Below, piece after piece: positions 34,177 to 42,736 of a stretch of DNA of 64,000 bases. The notes beneath the pieces are model-generated. The model saw only the letters and a list, made by a program, of their open reading frames with translations. It was not told the DNA's origin and did no database searches. A program made the translations under genes and the position numbers. The stretch comes from Halobacteriovorax sp. DA5 (GTDB lineage: Bacteria > Bdellovibrionota > Bacteriovoracia > Bacteriovoracales > Bacteriovoracaceae). The stretch is taken from positions 24,656-88,655 of the forward strand of contig NZ_PPDJ01000011.1 of assembly GCF_002903145.1 (NCBI RefSeq), given 5' to 3'. Positions within the stretch are counted from its first letter, which is position 1. Every line of letters starts with the position of its first letter.

Positions 34177-34515
34177 ATGGATTTAAGAGATCAAAATTTT
34201 ACATTCGTTGGAATTGGCTCAGTTATTAAGGGTGATATTGTATTAAATGGCCCTTCTCATATTTGCTCGACTATCGAAGGCGATATTCAAATTGATGAAA
34301 AGCATCAACTAACAATTGAGCCACAAGGAAATGTCCAAGGGCGTATTCGCTGTGGGGACTTGAATATCTATGGTGTAGTAAATGGAGACATAACTGCACA
34401 AGGCAAAGTTAAGGTCTTCCCTACAGGAACTGTTAAGGGACAGATTGTCGCTAAGAATATTAATATTGCTCCAGGAGCAAAGGTTAATATGCAAGGGCAT
34501 ACTTTAGAATCATAG
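34177..34515 (+). CDS. Bactofilin
   Basis: Bactofilins are cytoplasmic beta-helix proteins that polymerise without nucleotides, often on the membrane, and organise wall synthesis or cell shape. This one has 112 residues, close to a minimal core. Repeating strands with G-x-I/V patterns (VIKGDIVLNG, NVQGRIRCGDLNIYGVVNGDI, GTVKGQIVAKNINI) are typical of the DUF583 fold. Short N- and C-terminal tails flank the core. Coupling with an L,D-transpeptidase gene is noteworthy; bactofilin genes are more often seen beside M23 peptidases. Confidence 0.92.
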   Translation: MDLRDQNFTFVGIGSVIKGDIVLNGPSHICSTIEGDIQIDEKHQLTIEPQGNVQGRIRCGDLNIYGVVNGDITAQGKVKVFPTGTVKGQIVAKNINIAPGAKVNMQGHTLES

Positions 34516-34530
34516 AAGTGATTTTACTAG

Positions 34531-35133
34531 TTAGCGTATAAGCCGATCGATAATTCCACGTTCAAATTTAAAAACAAGACCTAATGAAATTAGATTTTCA
34601 TGTCCATTACCATTTTCTTGGTAAACATAGCTTGTATGAAAATTAATTTTTCTGGTTATACGAAAAAAATCATAACCAATACCAATTCTTAATCCACCTA
34701 GTGTTGTATCTCTTCTAAGGCCATAAGTATTGGCCGCTCCAGCAAAGATATTTCCATCAGAATTTCCTTCAATAAAATCATTAAATGAAACAAGGGCATA
34801 CCCTAATTTTACAGCAAGTCTCTGAATTGGATAAAAATGAAACTCAAGTCCATAGATGGCAAGCGATTGAACTGCCACCCTATCAACACCACCATGTTTA
34901 ATGTCGCCGCTTAGATCAATTCTTGTATAGAATGCCTCGATTCCAGTAACACGATTTCTTACCCCATAGGACAAATTATAGCCAATACCTGTAGTTGCCG
35001 TATCATATTGGTCCATTTTATCATTTGTCCCAATTCCAAAAACACCATCAAACCTTAAATAAGATATATCGGCCTTTACCTGAAGACAGAGAAATAATAA
35101 AGTGAATAGTTTTAAATATTTAGCTAAGCTCAA
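34531..35133 (-). CDS. Small outer-membrane beta-barrel protein
   Basis: This 200-residue protein starts at TTG behind GAGGTGG. It has a signal peptide ending near QVKA, then alternating strands typical of an eight-stranded OmpA/OmpW-like barrel (GFNLSYGV-like hairpins, FHFYPIQRLAVKLGYALV, LGLVFKFERG). The C-terminal residues do not end in the classical aromatic. No specific family is assigned. It is convergent with the bactofilin gene. Confidence 0.7.
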   Translation of the reverse strand: MSLAKYLKLFTLLFLCLQVKADISYLRFDGVFGIGTNDKMDQYDTATTGIGYNLSYGVRNRVTGIEAFYTRIDLSGDIKHGGVDRVAVQSLAIYGLEFHFYPIQRLAVKLGYALVSFNDFIEGNSDGNIFAGAANTYGLRRDTTLGGLRIGIGYDFFRITRKINFHTSYVYQENGNGHENLISLGLVFKFERGIIDRLIR

Positions 35134-35267
35134 TTAACCACCTCTAAGCTATTGTAACAAAAAGAAAATAAATTTTCCTGAATCAAGATAAGTGGAAGTT
35201 TTTTCTCAATTTTATCTATTTAATCACCCAATTAACTTTATTTTAACTATGGCCCGATTCTTTAGGC

Positions 35268-36209
35268 ATGAAAAAGACAAAGCTAAATACATGTATCTTA
35301 TCCTTAACACTTTTTATGAGCTTACTCTTTGGTATGGCCTCATGTAAGGAAGTAGAATCTGTTATCAAGGCGGAACCCTTACCTGCACCAAGTGGCAATT
35401 ATCTTGAACCTGGAGATATCATTGTCATGAATTATACTTCTGACTCTATCGTTCAACTTGATAGTAATGGGGTTTTTAAAAGAACGATCTATCAAGCAAC
35501 TGGCAACAGTGTTCTTTTGATGGCCCTTGGTTGGTCGAGTGAGACAAATCAACTTCTTTTTACTACTGATGGCAATGACCGCGTACTTGGTATAAATGCC
35601 TACACAGGCAAGGTTTCTGATGTCATTGTGCACACGGGACTAAATGGTGCATTAAGAGGTGTAACAGAGCTAGCAAATGGAAATATCGCAGTTCTTGAAT
35701 CCAACGCCCTCGAGTTATTTACACCACTTGGAGATGGACATCAAAGAGAGACTTCAGGCTTTCCTATTGCAAATATCATCAATACAGGACAAGGCATGGC
35801 ATCACTAAGTGATGGTGGCTTCATTATTAGCTCACGTGGCTCTGATCAAATAAGAACTTATGATGAAGATGGTGTTCAACAAAGTAGTGTCGCAGGGCCA
35901 GCAGGTGCAACTGATGGCTACTTTGCTATAGAGCTTGATAATGGTGATATTGTGGGTATTTGGAGTGGTGCAAATGATCAAGTGATCGAATATGATAGCT
36001 CTTTAACAGCAACTGGAGCAAGTTATAGCAATACGACTTACCTTACAAATCCTAGAGGTGTTGCCCAGCTACAAAGTGGTAATATTATTGTTTCAGATTA
36101 TTCATTTAATCACTTAGTGGAAATTGATATTAGTGATTATTCTCTTGTAAGGATAATTGGGCAAGGCCTCTCAGGCCCTACCCATATTCTGGTTGTTCCA
36201 GATTATTAA
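35268..36209 (+). CDS. Lipoprotein with NHL-like beta-propeller
   Basis: The product has 313 residues. A lipobox is visible (GMASC, Cys 26), followed by a short linker and a repeat domain from ~45 to the end. Repeats such as GDIIVMNYTSDSIVQLDSNG, LANGNIAVLESNALELF and LQSGNIIVSDYSFNHLVEID have the G/N-x-I-x-V-x-D...I/V rhythm of six-bladed NHL/SMP30-like propellers. It probably acts as a binding or scaffolding lipoprotein. Its stop abuts the convergent peptidase gene directly. Confidence 0.75.
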   Translation: MKKTKLNTCILSLTLFMSLLFGMASCKEVESVIKAEPLPAPSGNYLEPGDIIVMNYTSDSIVQLDSNGVFKRTIYQATGNSVLLMALGWSSETNQLLFTTDGNDRVLGINAYTGKVSDVIVHTGLNGALRGVTELANGNIAVLESNALELFTPLGDGHQRETSGFPIANIINTGQGMASLSDGGFIISSRGSDQIRTYDEDGVQQSSVAGPAGATDGYFAIELDNGDIVGIWSGANDQVIEYDSSLTATGASYSNTTYLTNPRGVAQLQSGNIIVSDYSFNHLVEIDISDYSLVRIIGQGLSGPTHILVVPDY

Positions 36210-37589
36210 TTATAAAAAGTTTTTGTAAGAATAAACTTTGATCTTTGCAATCTTCTTTAGGGCATTCATCATCTTCTTATCACCAAGAACAACTATTTGA
36301 ACCTTGTCATAAGGAAATGCTGAGTAAATAGTCTTTGCAACATCCTCTTGCGTGATTTTATCAACTGAGTTCGTGTACTCTAGAAAACGCTTAATATCCA
36401 CTTGAGAATTATCAAGGCTTACTAACTGTCTCATAAAGCTTGATGGCTTTTGAAATTGAAAAGCAAATCCACCTTTTACGGCCTTTCTTACCTTTTCAAT
36501 TTCTTCCATCGAAATATTCTCTGCCTGAGAATTGTCCTTTAGAATTTTGATTACTTCTTGAACCATCTGATTAACAGTTTCTTCTTTTGTAAAAGTTGAA
36601 AGAATTGAGCGGCCATAGTCTTTTTGCATACCAGCTGTTGCCCATGCAGAATAAGTTAATCCTCTTTTTGTTCTAAGTTCCTTTACAAGAATTGAAGTGA
36701 AACCACCACCTAAGTATTGAGACATAAACTCTAAATTCTCAAAGCCTGGATCTTCTTTCTTGGCCATGTAAATTCCCGCTCTAACTTGCGCTTGGTTCGC
36801 TTTTGGAACTTCAACAAAGTGAATAAGTGGCTTTTCTGGATTGAACTTCTTGATCTCTTTTACTTCAGTATCTAAATTTCTAACAAAGCTTGCTTTAGAA
36901 TCAAAACCACATTCATTAGTAACAATATTTTTAATCTTTAGGATTGAGCGTGGACCAGTGATATAAACTTTCTTTTTAACATCATCTCTAAAATATTTCA
37001 GACGACTTTGAAGATAGCTTCTTTTAATTCTCTTAATATCTGCAAGTCTTCCCCTTACATCTGATACGTATGGAGTCCCCTTTAAGCTTATAGTACGAAA
37101 TGCTGTAGAAGCTAATTCACCATGATCTGAAACAAGATTCTGTCTTTGGGCAGTAAGAGATTTCTTAGCTTTAGATAGTTCTTGATCAGGGTAAACTGCA
37201 TCTCTAAAGATATGACAAATTTTCTTTGTAGTAGGAATAATGTCTTTAGCAAGTCCATTATATGAATAGCTTGAGAATTCGTGAGTTACATTTGAAGAAG
37301 TTGAAACCCCATAGAATTCTAGGTTATCTGCAATTTCATTAAGGCTAAAACGATTTGTTCCACTCTCAAGTAGATCAAACATCATCTTAGTTACACCTTT
37401 AGTACGGCCATCTTTAATTGCACCATCAGCAAAGAATATCGTTACATTATAAGTAGGGAATTTATCATCTTGAATATAAGTGACATCGATATTTTCCCAT
37501 TTAAATTTTTCAATTTTATCGACTAGTTCATTGGCATTAACACTCATGAAAGTCGATGCAATGATTATTGATTTTAAAATTTTATTCAT
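36210..37589 (-). CDS. Secreted M16-family protein lacking the zinc motif
   Basis: The ATG at 37589 gives a signal peptide (MNKILKSIIIASTFMSVNA) and follows AAGGGA; the longer frame to 37691 overlaps the upstream gene and is unlikely. The ~459-residue product has the M16 fold (TKGVTKMMFDLLESGT, RTKRGLTYSAWA) but no HxxEH, so it is the non-catalytic partner of the catalytic M16 protein encoded 19 bp upstream. Such pairs form a clamshell peptidase. Both are exported, implying periplasmic or extracellular protein degradation. Confidence 0.88.
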   Translation of the reverse strand: MNKILKSIIIASTFMSVNANELVDKIEKFKWENIDVTYIQDDKFPTYNVTIFFADGAIKDGRTKGVTKMMFDLLESGTNRFSLNEIADNLEFYGVSTSSNVTHEFSSYSYNGLAKDIIPTTKKICHIFRDAVYPDQELSKAKKSLTAQRQNLVSDHGELASTAFRTISLKGTPYVSDVRGRLADIKRIKRSYLQSRLKYFRDDVKKKVYITGPRSILKIKNIVTNECGFDSKASFVRNLDTEVKEIKKFNPEKPLIHFVEVPKANQAQVRAGIYMAKKEDPGFENLEFMSQYLGGGFTSILVKELRTKRGLTYSAWATAGMQKDYGRSILSTFTKEETVNQMVQEVIKILKDNSQAENISMEEIEKVRKAVKGGFAFQFQKPSSFMRQLVSLDNSQVDIKRFLEYTNSVDKITQEDVAKTIYSAFPYDKVQIVVLGDKKMMNALKKIAKIKVYSYKNFL

Positions 37590-37608
37590 AGCTACTAATC
37601 CCTTCATC

Positions 37609-39000
37609 CTAGTTACGATCCCAAATTGATAAGAAAACATAATCGTTACCAGAAATATAGCGACGACAAACATCACGAACTTGATCAACATTCATCTCAC
37701 TATAACTCTTAAGCTGTTTCTTATATTCTCTATAGTCTCCATTAAAGAATTCAGAAGAACCTAGGAAACTAGCTAGGCCATCATTAGTCGAAATTGCTTC
37801 ATAGTATTGTTTAAGAAGCATATTCTTAGTCTTTTGAACTGCTCTTGGAGTAATGGCCTTTTCACATGAATCCTTTAAAGACTTTAGAAGTTTACGACGA
37901 GTGTCCTTGATACCTTTCTTCGGAAGTAACTCTCCTCCAATAACAAAAATACCACCATTTTTTAGGTTGTAGTTGTATGAGTAAACCTTAGAGAGTCTTG
38001 GGTTTTTCGAAACAACATAGTTCTTTACTAAGTAAGAGCTTGTACCTGTTCCCAGAATATCTGAAAGAAAATCGAGAGCGTAAGTGTCTTCGTGAGTAAC
38101 TGAAACAGAAGGGAATGCAAGTCTAAACATTGGGTTTTTCGACTGTCCTTTTAGACTTCTTACATATGGAAGCTTACCTTCTCTTTTATATCTACCAGCA
38201 TCATCAAGCTTTGCCTTCTTTGTATCAAGAGTCTTATTCATTGGAATTTTACCAATAGTATCTTGAACCTTTGAAAGAATTGCCGAAGGATTAATATCAC
38301 CAACGATCACCATAATGGCGTTATTTGGAGCATAAAAGTCATGATAGAACTCAAGCATTTGTTTGCGATCTAACTCTTTAACATCCTTTGCGTCCCCTAT
38401 GACAGACCCTCCATAAGGAGTTCCATTAAACATAGCCTTCATCATAGCGAGGTGAATCTTACCACTTGGTCTATTCTCATAACGCATCTTTCTTTCTTCA
38501 AGAACAACTTGTCTTTCCTTTTCAAAAGGAACTTCTTCAAGCATGAGATTTGCCATTCTCTCCGCTTCAAGTTCAATCATTTTCTCAACTGTCTGAGCTG
38601 CGATATTCTCGTAGTAAACAGTATTATCAAATGTTGTATAAGCGTTAGAATTACCCCCATAAGTTTCGATATAGTCAGAGAAGTATTCTGCTGGATAGTT
38701 CTTCGTTTTCTTAAACATCATGTGCTCTAGAAAGTGTGTCGCTCCAGTTGTCCCCTTTCTCTCATAGCGTCCACCTACATCATAAAAAGTATAGATCGAG
38801 GCAATCGGTAATTTCGAATCACGAACAAGTAGTAAGCGTAGGCCATTTTCTAAAGTGTGTTTCTGAACATCAATATTTAGTTCTAATGAACCTAGGCTTA
38901 GGTCCTTATTAGAATGTTGATTTTCATTTGTAGATGAACACGATGAATTTAGAATAAGAGCTGCGGCTGTAAAGACAAATAAATTAATTGCTTTAAACAT
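37609..39000 (-). CDS. M16-family zinc peptidase, lipoprotein
   Basis: This 463-residue exported metallopeptidase begins at ATG 39000 behind GGAGATTTG. The signal peptide ends at a lipobox (LNSSC, Cys 21), predicting a lipid anchor. The inverted zinc motif H89-F-L-E92-H93 is intact, with the distal glutamate region in ELEAERMANLML. The second half has the GGGI.. and R/Y-type substrate-binding segment. It is paired with the inactive M16 protein downstream. In a predatory or scavenging bacterium this pair could digest oligopeptides in the periplasm (inference). Confidence 0.92.
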   Translation of the reverse strand: MFKAINLFVFTAAALILNSSCSSTNENQHSNKDLSLGSLELNIDVQKHTLENGLRLLLVRDSKLPIASIYTFYDVGGRYERKGTTGATHFLEHMMFKKTKNYPAEYFSDYIETYGGNSNAYTTFDNTVYYENIAAQTVEKMIELEAERMANLMLEEVPFEKERQVVLEERKMRYENRPSGKIHLAMMKAMFNGTPYGGSVIGDAKDVKELDRKQMLEFYHDFYAPNNAIMVIVGDINPSAILSKVQDTIGKIPMNKTLDTKKAKLDDAGRYKREGKLPYVRSLKGQSKNPMFRLAFPSVSVTHEDTYALDFLSDILGTGTSSYLVKNYVVSKNPRLSKVYSYNYNLKNGGIFVIGGELLPKKGIKDTRRKLLKSLKDSCEKAITPRAVQKTKNMLLKQYYEAISTNDGLASFLGSSEFFNGDYREYKKQLKSYSEMNVDQVRDVCRRYISGNDYVFLSIWDRN

Positions 39001-39066
39001 CAAATCTCCAATAAAAGTTAATATAAATAGCTTAAAAACTTATGATTTTCTTGGCAATATAAAGTT

Positions 39067-39855
39067 ATGAATTTATTAGTTACGTTCCTAGGAACCGGAA
39101 CAAGTACAGGTATTCCAATGTTAGGCTGCAGCTGTCCAGTTTGCACAAGCTCTAATAAACACAATAAACGATTGCGTACTTCATTTTTAATCCAACAAAA
39201 TGATACCACAATTCTCTTTGATACGGGGCCAGATCTTCGCACGCAATTATTGCGTGAAGGCGTAAAGGATATCAGTGCAGTTATTATTTCACATGCCCAT
39301 GCTGATCACTTGAACGGCATTGATGATATAAGGCCATTCACCTTTAAACACCCTATTAACCTCTATACAGACCAAAATAGCGCAAATATTATGAATATAA
39401 GATTTAGCTATATTTTTGGAAATAACCCTGGCCACATCGGATCAAGTCCGAGGCTTTTACTCAACGAAATACGGCCAAATACCATAAGTAAGATTTGCGA
39501 CTTAGATTGCGAGTTCATAAGTCTGCCACATGGCAATGGGACAAGCTTAGGTCTTATTATTGGAAAGCTTGCCATCATTTCAGATTGCCATGAGATCCCG
39601 CAAGATGAAATAGAAAAGCTACGCTCTTACAAATTAGATTCTCTCATTATTGACTGTGTGCGACACAAGCCTCACCCAGCTCACCTTTATGTCGAAAGAA
39701 GCTTTGATTATATTAGACAAATAGGGGCCAATCATAATTACCTAACCCACATGGGCCACGAACTTGATCACGACTTATTGCAACAAGAGTGCGATGCTCA
39801 CTTTCCAGATGGAAGTGTCAAAGTTGCTTATGACGGGCTAAAATTCGAGGTTTAA
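39067..39855 (+). CDS. Metallo-beta-lactamase-fold hydrolase (PhnP-like)
   Basis: This is a 262-residue cytoplasmic metallohydrolase. The metal motif is H76-x-H78-x-D80-H81 in ISHAHADHLNG, and later ligands are seen in SLPHGN, SDCHEI and THMGHELDH. The N-terminal GTGTSTGIPMLGCSCPVC carries three clustered cysteines that bind structural zinc in PhnP-type phosphodiesterases. No phosphonate genes are near, so the substrate is unknown; cyclic phosphodiester cleavage is the family theme. Confidence 0.88.
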   Translation: MNLLVTFLGTGTSTGIPMLGCSCPVCTSSNKHNKRLRTSFLIQQNDTTILFDTGPDLRTQLLREGVKDISAVIISHAHADHLNGIDDIRPFTFKHPINLYTDQNSANIMNIRFSYIFGNNPGHIGSSPRLLLNEIRPNTISKICDLDCEFISLPHGNGTSLGLIIGKLAIISDCHEIPQDEIEKLRSYKLDSLIIDCVRHKPHPAHLYVERSFDYIRQIGANHNYLTHMGHELDHDLLQQECDAHFPDGSVKVAYDGLKFEV

Positions 39856-39871
39856 TTTATTGTAATAGCAT

Positions 39872-39901
39872 TTGAAAACAATTATATTTGCCTCATATAT
39901 T
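39872..39901 (+). promoter_or_regulatory. Candidate promoter of alanine dehydrogenase
   Basis: TTGAAA (39872-39877) and TATATT (39896-39901) lie 18 bases apart, 39 bp ahead of the ATG. Both hexamers are close to the sigma-70 consensus. Confidence 0.5.
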
Positions 39902-39940
39902 TTATGAGTATTTTAACGCCTTCAATTCAATGGAGTTTTT

Positions 39941-41050
39941 ATGATTATTGGTGTTCCTAAGGAAATTAAAAATAACGAAAATCGCGTAGGTCTAGTTCCA
40001 GGTGGTGTAAGACAACTTATCCACGATGGTCACGAAGTATACGTAGAAACAAATGCAGGAGTTGGAATTGGTATTTCTGACGAAGCATATATTCAAGCTG
40101 GAGCAAAGATTCTTCCATCACTTGAAGAAGTATTTGAAAAGTCGACAATGATCATTAAGGTTAAAGAGCCTCAACCAAGAGAAATTGCTCTTTTAAAACC
40201 ACACCATATTCTTTACACATACCTTCACCTTGCGGCAGATGAGCCACAAACAAAAGGTCTTATGGAGTCTGGATCGACATGTATTGCATACGAGACAATC
40301 CAACCTGCAGACGGATCTCTTCCACTTCTAACTCCAATGTCTGAAGTAGCAGGAAGAATGGCAACTCAAATTGGTGCCGCTTACCTTCAACTTGATCATG
40401 GTGGTAAAGGTATTCTACTTGGTGGTGTACCAGGTACAAGAAGAGCAAAGGTAACTGTTATTGGTTGTGGTGTTGCAGGAACAAACGCAATTAAAATGGC
40501 AATGGGTATGGGTGCAGACGTAACTGCAATCGATCTATCAACTAAGCGTCTTGCTGAGCTTGATGACCTATTTGATAACAGAATTACAACTTTATTCTCA
40601 AATATCGACAATATTGAAAAATCAGTTCAAGAGTCGGACCTTGTAATTGGTGCAGTACTTGTTCCAGGTGCAAAAGCTCCAAAGCTTGTAACGAGAGAAA
40701 TGATCTCTAAAATGGAAAAAGGTTCAGTAGTTGTTGATATCGCTGTTGACCAAGGTGGTTGTATTGAAACATGTAAGCCAACAACTCACCAAAACCCTAC
40801 TTTCCTAGTAGATGGTGTTGTTCACTACTGTGTTGCAAATATGCCAGGTGCAGTTGCTCAAACTTCAACTTATGCACTTACAAACGTAACTCTTAAGTAC
40901 GCTCGTATGATCGCAAAATACGGTGTTGAAGAGTCAGCGATGATGGATGAAGCATTTAAGAAAGGGATCAATATCTACAAAGGTAAACTTGTGTACAAGC
41001 AAGTTGCTGAAGATCTAAATCTTGAATACACTCCACTAAATCTAAATTAA
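39941..41050 (+). CDS. ald: Alanine dehydrogenase
   Basis: This NAD-dependent enzyme of 369 residues interconverts alanine with pyruvate and ammonia. The N-terminus [18 protein letters not shown] is diagnostic; the active-site Lys and His fall in IIKVKEPQ and [10 protein letters not shown]. The NAD site [26 protein letters not shown] block is split across residues ~165-185, and VDIAVDQGG is conserved. In a protein-consuming organism it would feed alanine into central metabolism. A canonical terminator follows. Confidence 0.97.
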   Translation: MIIGVPKEIKNNENRVGLVPGGVRQLIHDGHEVYVETNAGVGIGISDEAYIQAGAKILPSLEEVFEKSTMIIKVKEPQPREIALLKPHHILYTYLHLAADEPQTKGLMESGSTCIAYETIQPADGSLPLLTPMSEVAGRMATQIGAAYLQLDHGGKGILLGGVPGTRRAKVTVIGCGVAGTNAIKMAMGMGADVTAIDLSTKRLAELDDLFDNRITTLFSNIDNIEKSVQESDLVIGAVLVPGAKAPKLVTREMISKMEKGSVVVDIAVDQGGCIETCKPTTHQNPTFLVDGVVHYCVANMPGAVAQTSTYALTNVTLKYARMIAKYGVEESAMMDEAFKKGINIYKGKLVYKQVAEDLNLEYTPLNLN

Positions 41051-41062
41051 GATTTGAAATAT

Positions 41063-41088
41063 TGGCCCCTACCTGGGGCCATTTTCTT
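41063..41088 (+). terminator. Rho-independent terminator after ald
   Basis: The GC-rich stem TGGCCCC / GGGGCCA (7 bp) with loop TACCT is followed by TTTTCTT. Confidence 0.85.
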
Positions 41089-41249
41089 ACCAAAAATCAT
41101 TTACCATCTAAATTGCCTTACTAAATCAGTGTTATTTTTCTCAAAATATCTTACATTTAGAGGTTAATTTAAAATTTACCGACGTATTTTTTTCAATTTC
41201 ACCTAAAACTCGATAGAAATTATCAACTGTTATATTTTAAGGGGGAGAA

Positions 41250-42491
41250 ATGTCAAAAATTCTAATCGGGCTAATGCTCGCATGTTACACTCTCGCTGCG
41301 AATGCAAGCGATCATCAATTAAACTTCTCATTCAATGGTGGAGATAATGATGTACAAGTACTAGCTAAGGAAGTTGAAGTTACTAAGTACAAAGAAGAGC
41401 CATACGAAGGGACATGTTACCGCCAAATACCATATCAAGAAAATGAGTGTGGTTATGAAACAGATTATAGAAGAGAATGTCGTTGGGAACCAGGCCGTCA
41501 GGTTTGTGAAACTGAATATGATTACCAATGCCGTTATGAAACGAGATATCGTCGTGAGTGTACGAGAGGTCCTTCGAGACAAGAATGTCGTACAGTTCCG
41601 GGACAAAGAATTTGTCGTACAGTGAATGGAAGACAAGAATGTCGTCAACGTGATAGCCGTCGTGTTTGCGAGACAGTCCCAGGGCGCGAAACTTGTCGTT
41701 CAATCCCATATCAAGATCGTGTATGTGGAAATGTACCAGTAAGAAGATGTCACACTCGTCCAGGACGTAATGTATGTGATAATGTTCCTTACCAAAAATA
41801 TGTTTGTCGTGATGTAACAAAGTACCGCTCAGAACCATACTCATGTACAAAGACTCGTACAGTTGCATACAAAGAAATGGAAAATGTAACTCACAAAGTA
41901 AAGGTACAATACCTTGGTGCAGTTGATAAAGCTGATGCAAATTTCACGCTTGAGTTTAGCAACGAACTTAAGAGCTTTGATACACTTGTACAAAACTTAA
42001 ATAAAGAAGCAACTCAAATTAACTTCCAAGTTTCAGACTTTACAAAAGTTTCTGATTACAATTATGAGTCAACTCTTAAAGTAGAATTCTTTGACCTAGA
42101 TGAGGCGAAAGCTCCTATTCTAGTAAACCCTGAAAACGTAAAAGTTGGAGTTAAAGGTCAATTCGAACTGGAGCTTTCAAACTTCACAGAAGGTATGCAA
42201 GAGCTAAGTGCAGAAATTGTTATCTATGACAAAGAAAAGAAGAAGATTCATTTTAAGAAAACAATCAATCTTCTAACTTTTAATAAAACTCTTCTTGATA
42301 ATGGAAATATTCTATTTACAGAAGAATTGAAAAAGCACGGATTTGAAAAGATTAAGAAATTTGCTCTTGGGCCATTTGAAAAGGCACGTGAGTTAAAGGT
42401 TACACTTACATTCTTTCCTCTAGTATCAAAAGTACCGGGACAAGAACTTAAGTCAGTGACACACACACTAAATACAAAAGCTAAGTTTTAA
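41250..42491 (+). CDS. Secreted protein with a cysteine/arginine-rich repeat domain
   Basis: This 413-residue protein has a signal peptide ending near ANA (residue 19). Residues ~55-205 form a repeat region with sixteen cysteines at spacings of mostly eight residues (range 7-12), in units like CRTVPGQRIC and CETVPGRETC. The region is rich in Arg, Tyr and Glu and has an even number of cysteines. The rest (~215-413) is beta-rich without cysteines. I do not recognise the family. It is likely a disulfide-stapled surface or periplasmic protein. The ribosome binding site GGGGGAG is strong. Confidence 0.85.
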   Translation: MSKILIGLMLACYTLAANASDHQLNFSFNGGDNDVQVLAKEVEVTKYKEEPYEGTCYRQIPYQENECGYETDYRRECRWEPGRQVCETEYDYQCRYETRYRRECTRGPSRQECRTVPGQRICRTVNGRQECRQRDSRRVCETVPGRETCRSIPYQDRVCGNVPVRRCHTRPGRNVCDNVPYQKYVCRDVTKYRSEPYSCTKTRTVAYKEMENVTHKVKVQYLGAVDKADANFTLEFSNELKSFDTLVQNLNKEATQINFQVSDFTKVSDYNYESTLKVEFFDLDEAKAPILVNPENVKVGVKGQFELELSNFTEGMQELSAEIVIYDKEKKKIHFKKTINLLTFNKTLLDNGNILFTEELKKHGFEKIKKFALGPFEKARELKVTLTFFPLVSKVPGQELKSVTHTLNTKAKF

Positions 42492-42497
42492 TAAATT

Positions 42498-42526
42498 GGC
42501 CCTTATTTAATATAAGGGCCTTCTTC
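42498..42526 (+). terminator. Terminator after the Cys-repeat gene
   Basis: The 9-bp perfect stem GGCCCTTAT / ATAAGGGCC with loop TTAAT is followed by TTCTTC. Confidence 0.75.
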
Positions 42527-42563
42527 AATATTAGGGAATTGATGAAGGCCACTTATAATAAAG

Positions 42564-42600
42564 AAACCCTCTACTGAGCGTAGGGGGTTTTTCTATTATT
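42564..42600 (+). terminator. Second, stronger terminator ahead of the dpp operon
   Basis: AAACCCTCTA pairs with TAGGGGGTTT over 10 bp (one G-U) with a 7-base loop, then TTCTATTATTTTCT. It stands 65 bp after the previous terminator, insulating the dpp operon. Between them GGCCTTC and GAAGGCC can form another hairpin. Confidence 0.75.
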
Positions 42601-42736
42601 TTCTCCTCACAATAATCTAGTTAAAAGAAGTTATATTTAGTCAAAATGTCGCTAGGCATTGTTTACGGAGCGCTAAATGCTACGTATCATTTTAACTAAA
42701 TAAAAATTAATACATTTTAAGTAAAGGGAGAGAATA

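Noticed and set aside
37590..37691. N-terminal extension of the second M16 protein
   Set aside because: It overlaps the upstream M16 gene by 83 bp and would bury the signal peptide; the ATG at 37589 has AAGGGA in front.
41383..41940. Long reverse-strand frame inside the Cys-repeat gene
   Set aside because: It is His/Leu/Tyr-rich antisense of the repetitive Cys/Arg region and has no ribosome binding site; an artefact of the repeat composition.
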